A stretch of DNA of 64,000 nt, from NCBI RefSeq assembly GCF_001684965.1, contig NZ_MAYG01000001.1:2232001-2296000 (forward strand), written 5' to 3'. Under the pieces are notes generated by a model. That model searched no databases. It was not told where the DNA came from and saw only the letters and a program-made list of their open reading frames with translations. Shown here one piece after another: positions 1 through 7,849 of this stretch; within the stretch, counting starts at the first letter, position 1, and each line of letters starts with the position of its first letter. The translations under genes were made by a program, and so were the position numbers. This DNA is from Chryseobacterium arthrosphaerae (GTDB taxonomy: Bacteria; Bacteroidota; Bacteroidia; Flavobacteriales; Weeksellaceae).

Positions 1-1
1 C

Positions 2-151
2 ACCACACTGGTAGTTTCTACGTACCGTGGGAAAATGGATTTTTCATTTGTAGGAAGTGAAGGCTATTTACCGTATACCGATGCCCTGGCCATCCGTGAT
101 GAAATCATGAAGATTATTAAGCTGCAACTGGAATATATCGCCGTATCATGA
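2..151 (+). CDS. C-terminus of a condensation-type acyltransferase (partial)
   Basis: Open frame entering from the left edge and ending at TGA 149-151; about 49 residues are visible. The tail contains a STYRGKMDFSFVG stretch like the last strand of condensation/wax-ester-synthase type acyltransferases, followed by a short helix. Its stop overlaps the ATG of the next gene (ATGA), so the two are probably translationally coupled, and the next gene belongs to the same broad fold. The catalytic HxxxDG part lies outside the window, so substrate and exact family cannot be stated. Confidence 0.6.
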   Translation, partial: TTLVVSTYRGKMDFSFVGSEGYLPYTDALAIRDEIMKIIKLQLEYIAVS

Positions 152-1398
152 TCAAAAGAAAACTAATGATGGTAGAAAGGATCATGTATGTAGATCCCGA
201 AACCCCTGTAAACTGCATATTTGCAGCGAAAATAAAAGGAGAAATTCCGGAGCAGAATTTTAAAACGGCTCTGGAAAAAATCCAGCAGAAACATGCGTTG
301 CTAAGAGTGGTTATCGACTCTAAAAGCGAGAAATACCCCTTTTTTATAGAAGAAAAAGACATCGCTCCTATCCCACTCCGCATTGTAGAAAGAAAAACAG
401 ATGAAGACTGGCTTACCGAGTCTCAGAAAGAATGGAAAATCTTGTTTGAGGAAGAGAAAACACCGCTTGCCCGTGTAGTATGGGTAAGAGGACAGGATGT
501 TTCTGAAGTCTTTTGGGCCATCCCTCATTGCATTTCAGACGGAACCACCGGAGTGACTTTAATGAAGGAACTTCTTCAGCTTTTGGATGATCCTTCTTTA
601 GAATTGGAACCTTATGAGCCTTTCTCTTCCGTGGATGAATTTCTCCCTTCCAACTTTAATGTAAAAAGTAAAAAATTCAAAGCCAGACTTTATCTGACCT
701 TTGCCAGGTTCTTCTTTATGCTGCAACAGAAAAGCAAAAAGAGAAACCTTGGAAAAGACTATGTTCTTCACCAAAAGCTGGATAAGGCCACAACGTCCCA
801 AATCACTGAAAAATGTAAAGTCAATGGCATTTCCGTACATACTTTGCTTTGTTCTGCCTTTATGCAGGCCTTCCGGGAAGTGAAAGGGAAAGAAGCCAAA
901 GGGAAAGTCATCAGTCCGGTAGATGTGCGTCATTTTATTCCGGAGATCAAAGAAGATCATTTATTTGCCTTTGCTCCAACGGTAGATCTTGCTATTAAAA
1001 AAGGAAGTTCCGATCTGTTGAACAATGCCAGACAGATTAAAGAAGACCTTACTCAGAAAATAGGAAAAATGGAAGCCCGCGAACTGCTGTGGATGGGCGA
1101 ACAGATGCACCCAATTGTAGACCGTATGATCTCCATGCTTAAATCAAGCAATGGTGGCCATGATGTAACCCTCTCCAATATGGGCAGGATCAATATCCCG
1201 AACGAGTACAAAAACTTCAGCATTGAAACTATTTTCAGTCCTACGGTAGCCTTCCCGTGGCTGAACTCAAACACTTTGGTGACGAGTACCTACAACCATC
1301 AGATGGATTTTATATTTTTGTCCAACGAAGACTTCCTTCCCAAAGCGGAAGCCGCGAAAATAAAAGAGAAAGCTATAGCGCTAATGACCACCTCATGA
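148..1398 (+). CDS. Condensation-domain acyltransferase
   Basis: A 416-residue protein of the condensation / alcohol-acyltransferase superfamily (chloramphenicol-acetyltransferase fold). The catalytic HxxxDG motif is seen as HCISDG at residues 127-132, and the N-terminal half has the usual pattern of a hydrophobic core followed by a QQKHALLRV helix. A late SNMGRI segment resembles the bridging strand of these enzymes. Length fits a stand-alone enzyme rather than an NRPS module: no adenylation or carrier domain is next to it. It overlaps the previous gene by 4 bp and the following membrane protein by 4 bp, so the three form one coupled unit. The family joins an acyl group to an alcohol or amine; the substrate here is unknown. 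Confidence 0.75.
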   Translation: MIKRKLMMVERIMYVDPETPVNCIFAAKIKGEIPEQNFKTALEKIQQKHALLRVVIDSKSEKYPFFIEEKDIAPIPLRIVERKTDEDWLTESQKEWKILFEEEKTPLARVVWVRGQDVSEVFWAIPHCISDGTTGVTLMKELLQLLDDPSLELEPYEPFSSVDEFLPSNFNVKSKKFKARLYLTFARFFFMLQQKSKKRNLGKDYVLHQKLDKATTSQITEKCKVNGISVHTLLCSAFMQAFREVKGKEAKGKVISPVDVRHFIPEIKEDHLFAFAPTVDLAIKKGSSDLLNNARQIKEDLTQKIGKMEARELLWMGEQMHPIVDRMISMLKSSNGGHDVTLSNMGRINIPNEYKNFSIETIFSPTVAFPWLNSNTLVTSTYNHQMDFIFLSNEDFLPKAEAAKIKEKAIALMTTS

Positions 1399-1946
1399 AA
1401 TTGAAATTTAAGCCAAGGCCGCCCAAAAAGCTCAAAAAAACTACCCTTAAACGCTTTCTCATCAAGCGTACGATTTATTATGTCCTTCCGAATGTATTTT
1501 TCAATTTCATCATTGCCTATGCCAGCTTCAAAGAATTAGGCTACACCCATTTTTTCTCCGGTGAACAAAATCTGGCCCGCCTTACCCTACCCATGGCCCT
1601 GTTTCTCCCCGTTGTCCTCACCATAGACATCATCAAAAGAGTAACCGATGCCGCCGAACAAGGCGCTATTGAATTTACCGTAGATGAACAGTTGAATATT
1701 AAAAAGTTAATGACCAAGCTGAGTATTCTACATGGCGTGATTACCTGTTCTTTGGTTTTAGCGATGCTTTTTTTAGGGCAGTATAATTTTTCTAAGGATT
1801 ATAAGTTGGATGCAACGGCGATGGCTGTTGTTGTGGGGATATTGGCAGGAGTGTTGTCTGTGGTGTTTGTGTATTTGCCGGTGTGGAGGTTGAGGAGGTG
1901 GATGTGTAGGAGAAGGCAGACTGTGGCTGTTGACTTAAATACATAG
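1395..1946 (+). CDS. Small multi-pass membrane protein
   Basis: Not a recognised family. The start is placed at the ATG overlapping the stop of the acyltransferase (ATGA at 1395-1398), giving 183 residues; the open frame extends further upstream but only inside the previous gene. The N-terminus is very basic (KLKFKPRPPKKLKKTTLKR) and is followed by about four hydrophobic segments near residues 32-46, 65-82, 113-132 and 145-165. The C-terminus is Arg-rich. Coupling to two acyltransferase genes suggests a membrane partner of that pathway, which is inference only. Confidence 0.6.
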   Translation: MKLKFKPRPPKKLKKTTLKRFLIKRTIYYVLPNVFFNFIIAYASFKELGYTHFFSGEQNLARLTLPMALFLPVVLTIDIIKRVTDAAEQGAIEFTVDEQLNIKKLMTKLSILHGVITCSLVLAMLFLGQYNFSKDYKLDATAMAVVVGILAGVLSVVFVYLPVWRLRRWMCRRRQTVAVDLNT

Positions 1947-1985
1947 TTTATTTTAGTAAACCCCTCTATTTTTAATATAAATCTC

Positions 1986-1993
1986 TATCTTTG
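1986..1993 (+). promoter_or_regulatory. Putative -7 box of the fic promoter
   Basis: TATCTTTG matches the Bacteroidota -7 consensus TAnnTTTG exactly. Transcription would start near 1999, inside the adjacent palindrome and about 20 nt before ATG 2021. The box covers the TTG codon that opens the longest frame, which argues against that TTG as start. No clear -33 TTG is seen. Confidence 0.5.
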
Positions 1994-2014
1994 ATAGTAT
2001 CATATGATATTATC
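1993..2014 (+). promoter_or_regulatory. Operator-like palindrome in front of fic
   Basis: A 22-bp palindrome with a perfect 12-bp core (TATCATATGATA, 1998-2009) and outer arms GATA/TATC; only one pair (positions 1997 and 2010) is mismatched. It sits directly on the predicted transcription start and ends 6 nt before ATG 2021. The Fic protein ends in a winged-helix-like domain, so autoregulation is plausible. Confidence 0.45.
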
Positions 2015-2020
2015 AAGGAT

Positions 2021-2980
2021 ATGAAACCTCCCTATACCATTACAGATACCATTTTATTTTTAATAGCTTCTATTTCTGAAAAGATAGGAGAAATCAATGC
2101 TTCACATCTGTATAAACCTGTCACTGAATTAAGGAAAAAGAACAGGATCAAAACCATTCAGTCTTCCCTGGAAATTGAAGGAAATACCATTACGGAAGAA
2201 CAGATAACTGCTTTACTGGAAAATAAAAGAGTTATTGCTCCTCAAAAAGATATTCTTGAAGTTCAGAATGCGATACAGGTATATGAAGAAATCAATCAGC
2301 TGAATCCTTATCACTTAAAAGACCTGGAAAAAGCGCATTCTATTCTGATGAAAGGACTGGTTGCTCATCCTGGTAAGTTAAGAACCACTAATGTAGGAAT
2401 CATTAAAGGTTCAAAAGTAGAACATATAGCACCGGGAGGCACCATGGTAAAAGGATTGATGAAAGACCTCTTTGCTTATCTGAAAAAAGACAAAGACCTG
2501 ATTTTAATTAAAAGCTGTGTTTTCCACTATGAGTTTGAATTTATACATCCTTTTACAGATGGTAACGGAAGAATGGGCAGGCTCTGGCAGACCTTGATTC
2601 TGATGCAGCAATATCCTGTATTTGAATATCTGCCCGTAGAAGTTCTCATCAAACAAAGACAGGCCGAATACTATCATACCTTATCAGAATCTGATAAAAA
2701 AGGCAATTCTACTCCTTTTATAGAATTTATGTTGGGGATTATCCTCGAATCTTTACAGGAACTTCTTCATTCTCAAAACAAAACACTGTATACAGAAGAC
2801 AGAATTTTCTTATTTAAAGAGAAAGTAAAGCAAAGTAAGTTCAGCAGGAAAGACTATATGCAGAACTTTAGGAGCATTTCTGCTCCTACAGCAAGCAGAG
2901 ACCTGAAATGGGCTGTTGAACAGGGTATTTTACTAAAATCCGGAGAACAGAGACTGACAGAATATTGGTTTAAAAAATGA
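2021..2980 (+). CDS. Fic family protein, class II
   Basis: A 319-residue Fic/DOC protein. The canonical active-site motif HPFTDGNGRMGR is complete at residues 176-187. Enzymes with this motif usually transfer AMP to hydroxyl side chains of target proteins. Near the N-terminus, S49-x3-E53-G54 matches the inhibitory helix (S/T)xxxE(G/N), which in class II Fic proteins blocks productive ATP binding. The last 70 residues look like a winged helix (SRKDYMQNF...APTASRDLKWAVEQGIL), the arrangement of Fic proteins that bind DNA. The start is set to ATG 2021 because the upstream TTG lies in the -7 box. The gene stands alone next to restriction genes; the target protein is unknown. Confidence 0.88.
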   Translation: MKPPYTITDTILFLIASISEKIGEINASHLYKPVTELRKKNRIKTIQSSLEIEGNTITEEQITALLENKRVIAPQKDILEVQNAIQVYEEINQLNPYHLKDLEKAHSILMKGLVAHPGKLRTTNVGIIKGSKVEHIAPGGTMVKGLMKDLFAYLKKDKDLILIKSCVFHYEFEFIHPFTDGNGRMGRLWQTLILMQQYPVFEYLPVEVLIKQRQAEYYHTLSESDKKGNSTPFIEFMLGIILESLQELLHSQNKTLYTEDRIFLFKEKVKQSKFSRKDYMQNFRSISAPTASRDLKWAVEQGILLKSGEQRLTEYWFKK

Positions 2981-3107
2981 TGTTATAATGCTTATGATTT
3001 TGGTTATCTGCTAGTGGAGACTGAGCAGGTGGGTGTGTAGGAGGATTATAACAGTATAAATCAATTCAAAAGTAAAGGCTAAAATGATTAATCATTTTGC
3101 TGTTTAA

Positions 3108-3728
3108 TTATTTATTAGTAATTTCTTCCTTCTTGATACTCGTATACTCTAAATCATGCTCTTCATGAAATATAACAAATAAACCAAGTAAATCAAAAAG
3201 TACGATTATTGAAATTATAATTGTTTTCAGTAAACTTCCATTTTTATAGTTTTCGTAGGCTAATCTTAAGTAGCTATCCTCTAATACAAGAGCCAAAATA
3301 AATAACAGAATTGTGGTAAAACAAAGATACTTTCTATTCTCTCTATTGCTAGCTCCATTTTTACAATCTTTATAAAAATTATACATCGTCTGATTGTTAG
3401 TTTGAACTGCCTTATTAAGAATCTCCGAATAACTATAATATCCTTTTTTATAATCAAAGTCATTTTCTCTAATAAAAACTTTAGGAATGAATAAACTTAT
3501 GAAAGCGAAGAATCTGTAAACTATTGAAGAAGTAAGAATGAATATTATATGAAAAATAAAAACTATAAGTATATCACTAATATTACTCATAGTAAAAATT
3601 TCTTCAACTGATTTATTTAAAAAGAGTACAGCTACAATATCAGCCGATAAAAACCAACTTGTTAACAACAATAACCAATAGAAAAGTTTATCATAATCAC
3701 TAAAAAAATTAAATAGTCCGTTTATCAT
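3108..3728 (-). CDS. Unknown four-helix membrane protein in the defence island
   Basis: A 206-residue protein with no family recognised. Two long hydrophobic stretches lie at about residues 15-38 and 53-80, then a soluble loop of about 50 residues rich in Tyr, Asn and Lys, then two more membrane segments at about 130-150 and 167-188; the C-terminus is charged. It is transcribed divergently from hsdR across an AT-rich 263-bp gap and shares the marked AT-richness of the restriction operon, so it may have arrived with it. A role in defence, for example as a membrane effector, is only suggested by position. Confidence 0.55.
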   Translation of the reverse strand: MINGLFNFFSDYDKLFYWLLLLTSWFLSADIVAVLFLNKSVEEIFTMSNISDILIVFIFHIIFILTSSIVYRFFAFISLFIPKVFIRENDFDYKKGYYSYSEILNKAVQTNNQTMYNFYKDCKNGASNRENRKYLCFTTILLFILALVLEDSYLRLAYENYKNGSLLKTIIISIIVLFDLLGLFVIFHEEHDLEYTSIKKEEITNK

Positions 3729-3863
3729 ATTAATTGTGTTTTAAATTTTATTTTCAAAATGTAATAATTTTATTTATAAATGAATAAACAAATATAATAT
3801 CTAACATATTTTTTTTATTACGGAAACACATAACAAAGCAAAAATAGAAGAGAAATAAATACC

Positions 3864-3871
3864 TATATTTG
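3864..3871 (+). promoter_or_regulatory. Possible -7 box for the hsd operon
   Basis: TATATTTG fits TAnnTTTG exactly and lies about 120 nt before the hsdR ATG. No -33 TTG is obvious and the region is so AT-rich that chance matches are likely. Confidence 0.25.
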
Positions 3872-3991
3872 ATCAATTTTTTGATGAATATTAAGATATG
3901 TAAAAATACAAGGATATTAGAAGCTTATAAATTTTATAAGAATTTGAATACAAATCTAATATCCAAATTCTATTAACCAATACAAACTCAA

Positions 3992-6367
3992 ATGGACAAA
4001 AAACTCTTTTCAGAACGTGACATATGCACAAAATATATTACTCCTGCTCTAGAAAATGCGGGTTGGGATAAATTTAAACAATTCAGAGAAGAAGTAAATT
4101 TTACAGATGGAAGAATTATTGTGCAAGGTAAACTATCTACCAGAGGTAAAAAGAAAAGAGCAGATTATATTTTATATTATAAACCCAATATTCCAATAGG
4201 AATTATTGAAGTTAAAGAAAATAACCAAAATGTAGGATCTGGAATGCAACAAGCATTAAATTATGCTGATATTCTTAATCTTCCATTTGTATTCTCTACT
4301 AATGGAGATTCATTTTTATTTCATGATAAAACGAATAAACAAAATATTGAAACTGAAATTCAGTTGGAGAATTTTCCATCTCCTGAGGAACTTTGGAATA
4401 AATATTTAGAATATAAAGAAGTAAAAACTGAAGAGGGAAAACAAATTGTAGAACAGGATTATTTTTTTGATGGTTCCGGGAAGACACCTAGATATTATCA
4501 ACAAAATGCAATCAATCTTACGTTAGAAGCTATTGCAAAAGGCCAAAACAGAATTTTACTTGTAATGGCAACTGGAACAGGAAAAACTTATACTGCTTTT
4601 CAAATTGTTCATAGATTATGGAAGTCAAAATCGAAGAAAAGAATTCTGTTTCTTGCCGATAGAAATGCATTAATAGACCAAACCAAAAGAGGGGATTTTA
4701 AGCATTTCCGAGATAAAATGACTATTGTTCAAAAGAGACAAGTTGATAAATCTTATGAAGTTTATTTAGCCATTTATCAAGGATTAACAGGTAATGAAGA
4801 AGATAAAAATATATTTAAGCAATTTAGTCCTGAATTCTTTGATTTAATTGTAATTGATGAGTGCCATAGAGGAAGTGCAAATGAGGATTCTGCTTGGAGA
4901 GAGGTATTAACATATTTTAAATCAGCTACTCAAATTGGGCTTACTGCTACTCCAAAAGAAACAGAAGAGGTAAGTAATGCTGAATATTTTGGAGATCCAG
5001 TTTATACTTACACTCTTAAACAAGGAATTGATGATGGTTTTTTAGCTCCTTATCAAGTTGTTAGAGTAACAGTAAGCGTTGATGCAGAAGGTTGGAGACC
5101 AGAAAAAGATAAAACTGATAAACAAGGAAATACCGTTGAAGATCGTATTTACAATAGAAAAGATTATGACAGAAATCTTGTCATTGATGAACGAACAGAA
5201 AAAGTAGCAAATAAAGTAACTGAATTTCTAAAGAGCACTAATAGATTTAATAAGACCATAGTATTTTGCAGAGATGTAGATCATGCTGAAAGAATGCGTT
5301 CCGCTTTAGCTACTTTAAATACTGATCTTGTTGCACAAAATCATAAATATGTAATGAGAATTACAGGAGATAATGATGAGGGCAAAAGAGAGCTAGATAA
5401 TTTTATTGATCCGGAACAGACATATCCAGTTATAGCCACAACTTCTGAATTAATGACAACAGGTGTAGATGCTCAGACTTGTAAGTTAATAGTTTTAGAT
5501 ACAGAAATTGGATCTATGACTAAATTCAAGCAGATTGTTGGACGTGGTACACGTGTAAACGAAGAGTTTGGAAAGCTATACTTTACAATTTTAGATTTCC
5601 GTAATGCTACGGATTTATTTGCTGATCCCATGTTTGACGGAAACCCTGAACGTATAAAAATTATTGATGAAGATGAAAAACTAAATGGGGATTTCGAAGG
5701 TGAAAACGATTCTAATGAACAGGAATCAAATGAAGATGTAAATAAAAATACTAAAGCTTCAGATCCAAATAATGAAGATCCATACACTGAGAAAAAGATA
5801 AAACCTTCAAAAGTATATGTCAATGGTGTAGATGTTTCTATTCTTAATACAAGAGAATTGTATTTTGATAAAAATGGGAAGCCAGTAACCATCAGTTTGA
5901 AAGACTATTCAAAGCAGTTAATTCAGGAGCAATTTTCAACATTAGATAATTTCCTGAATGTATGGACAAACTCAGACCGAAAAGATGCCATTATTCAAGA
6001 AATTCATGAACAAGGAATTCCTGTAGCAGATCTTTTAGAAGCAGTAAATAAAGAATGTGATCTTTTTGATATTATCTGTCATGTAGCATTCGATCAAAAA
6101 CCTCTTACTAGAAAAGAAAGAGCAAATAACGTTAAGAAAAGAAATTATTTTTCTAAATACGGAGATCAGGCAAGAAAAGTTCTGGAAGCATTAGTTGACA
6201 AATATGCTGATGAAGGAATCGAAAATATAGAATCAATGGAAGTTTTAAAATTAAAACCCATTGATGAATTAGGAACACCAAAAGAAATAATCAAAAATTT
6301 TGGTGGACGAAATGAGTACTTAGATGCTCTTAAAGAATTAGAACAAGAAATTTACTCAATCGCTTAG
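3992..6367 (+). CDS. hsdR: Type I restriction endonuclease, R (translocase/nuclease) subunit
   Basis: A 791-residue HsdR of the shorter EcoEI-like (type IB) kind. The N-terminal nuclease domain shows the PD-(D/E)xK residues D58, E73 and K75 (IEVKE). The SF2 helicase motor follows: Walker A ATGTGKT at 193-199, motif II DECH at 289-292, motif III GLTATP, and motif VI QIVGRGTR at 514-521. An acidic Asn/Glu/Ser-rich linker near residues 565-600 precedes the C-terminal domain that docks to the methylase. The subunit translocates DNA with ATP and cuts unmodified DNA at a distance from the recognition site. It is followed 36 bp later by hsdM. All key motifs are intact, so activity is expected. Confidence 0.95.
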   Translation: MDKKLFSERDICTKYITPALENAGWDKFKQFREEVNFTDGRIIVQGKLSTRGKKKRADYILYYKPNIPIGIIEVKENNQNVGSGMQQALNYADILNLPFVFSTNGDSFLFHDKTNKQNIETEIQLENFPSPEELWNKYLEYKEVKTEEGKQIVEQDYFFDGSGKTPRYYQQNAINLTLEAIAKGQNRILLVMATGTGKTYTAFQIVHRLWKSKSKKRILFLADRNALIDQTKRGDFKHFRDKMTIVQKRQVDKSYEVYLAIYQGLTGNEEDKNIFKQFSPEFFDLIVIDECHRGSANEDSAWREVLTYFKSATQIGLTATPKETEEVSNAEYFGDPVYTYTLKQGIDDGFLAPYQVVRVTVSVDAEGWRPEKDKTDKQGNTVEDRIYNRKDYDRNLVIDERTEKVANKVTEFLKSTNRFNKTIVFCRDVDHAERMRSALATLNTDLVAQNHKYVMRITGDNDEGKRELDNFIDPEQTYPVIATTSELMTTGVDAQTCKLIVLDTEIGSMTKFKQIVGRGTRVNEEFGKLYFTILDFRNATDLFADPMFDGNPERIKIIDEDEKLNGDFEGENDSNEQESNEDVNKNTKASDPNNEDPYTEKKIKPSKVYVNGVDVSILNTRELYFDKNGKPVTISLKDYSKQLIQEQFSTLDNFLNVWTNSDRKDAIIQEIHEQGIPVADLLEAVNKECDLFDIICHVAFDQKPLTRKERANNVKKRNYFSKYGDQARKVLEALVDKYADEGIENIESMEVLKLKPIDELGTPKEIIKNFGGRNEYLDALKELEQEIYSIA

Positions 6368-6403
6368 TAAGCTTTTGAGATTATATAAAAGATTAAATAG
6401 AAA

Positions 6404-7849
6404 ATGAGTATATCAGGGATAGTAGATAGCGTCCGAAAAATCATGTGGCAGGATTCTGGTCTAAATGGTGATGCACAACGTTTAGAGCAGTTAGGTTGGA
6501 TGCTTTTCTTTAAGGTATTTTGTGATAAAGAAGATGAGTTAGAACTACTATATGACAATTATGAATCTCCAATTCCGGCACAATATCACTGGAATAATTG
6601 GGCTGCGGATGATGAAGGAATAACGGGTGATGAATTGCTAAATTTTATTGATAGAGATTTATTTCCCGCTTTAAGAGATTTGGATTTAAGTACGGGAAAT
6701 AGACGTGCACTTATTGTTCACGAAGTCTTTGCTGGAAATAACAACTACATGAAAAGTGGAATCAATATTCGTAAAGTTTTAAATAAACTCAATGAAATTG
6801 ATTTTAATTCCACTAAAGATCGTCATGCTTTTGGTGATGTATATGAAAGTTTATTAAAAGATCTTCAATCTGCAGGTAAATCGGGAGAGTTTTATACTCC
6901 TCGTGCTATTACACAATTTATCACCCATGTTCTTGATCCGAAATTAGGAGAAAAAATCCTTGATCCGGCATGTGGAACGGGAGGGTATTTAACTGCTGCA
7001 ATTGATAGTATTTCTAAAAAAGTTGAGTCTGTTGAAGACAGACAACTTTTACAAGACAGTATTATTGGTTGGGAGTATAAACCACTTCCCTATTTATTGG
7101 CTACAACTAACTTAATTTTACATGATATTGAAGTTCCCAATATCACTTACAGAGACTCATTAGATCAATCTTTAAGTGAATATAAAGAAAAACAACGTGT
7201 AGATATTATCATGGCCAATCCTCCTTTTGGTGGAATTGTTGCTAATAATAATGAAAACAATTTTCCTCAAAATTATCGTACAAAAGAATCTGCAGATCTA
7301 TTTTTAATTTTAATGATTCATTTATTAAAAGTTGGTGGTCGCGCTGGTATTGTATTACCAGATGGTTCTCTTACAGGGGATGGAGTAAAGCAACGTGTAC
7401 GTGAAAAGCTATTAAAGGATTGTCGTTTACACACTATTATTCGTCTACCCAATTCTGTATTTCAACCATATGCAACAGTAGCAACCAATTTATTATTCTT
7501 TGATAAAGTACATCATAATAATGAAACGGCTGACTTCGCAACACAAGAAATTTGGTATTATGAGCATCGCCTTCCAGAAGGACAAAAATCTTATAGTAAA
7601 ACCAAACCTATAAAAGAATCCGAATTTGATCCTATCAGAACATGGTGGGATAATCGTATAGAAAGTGAAGTTTGTTGGAAAGTTGATATTAAAACATTAC
7701 AGGAAAGAAATTTTGATTTAGATATTAAAAATCCTAATAAAGTAGCAGAAGTGTATGAATATTCTTCTTCAGAATTAATAATGAAATTTTCTGAATCTTT
7801 AATTAAGACCAATCAATTTTTAAAGGAACTTAAAAAAGCGATAGATTAA
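6404..7849 (+). CDS. hsdM: Type I DNA N6-adenine methyltransferase, M subunit
   Basis: A 481-residue HsdM. The N-terminal helical domain (about 1-150) is followed by the SAM-binding motif I DPACGTGG at 187-194 and the catalytic NPPF at 272-275, the N6-adenine methylase signature. With HsdS it methylates adenine in the recognition sequence and so protects host DNA; with HsdR added it forms the restriction complex. Its TAA stop shares one base with the hsdS ATG (TAATG), showing tight translational coupling of M and S, which fits the fixed stoichiometry of the complex. Confidence 0.95.
   Translation: MSISGIVDSVRKIMWQDSGLNGDAQRLEQLGWMLFFKVFCDKEDELELLYDNYESPIPAQYHWNNWAADDEGITGDELLNFIDRDLFPALRDLDLSTGNRRALIVHEVFAGNNNYMKSGINIRKVLNKLNEIDFNSTKDRHAFGDVYESLLKDLQSAGKSGEFYTPRAITQFITHVLDPKLGEKILDPACGTGGYLTAAIDSISKKVESVEDRQLLQDSIIGWEYKPLPYLLATTNLILHDIEVPNITYRDSLDQSLSEYKEKQRVDIIMANPPFGGIVANNNENNFPQNYRTKESADLFLILMIHLLKVGGRAGIVLPDGSLTGDGVKQRVREKLLKDCRLHTIIRLPNSVFQPYATVATNLLFFDKVHHNNETADFATQEIWYYEHRLPEGQKSYSKTKPIKESEFDPIRTWWDNRIESEVCWKVDIKTLQERNFDLDIKNPNKVAEVYEYSSSELIMKFSESLIKTNQFLKELKKAID

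Noticed and set aside
598..960. 120-codon minus-strand frame inside the acyltransferase
   Set aside because: Antisense shadow; no start signal, no domain.
1991..2020. TTG start of the Fic gene
   Set aside because: The TTG is part of a perfect -7 box, and transcription would start after it.
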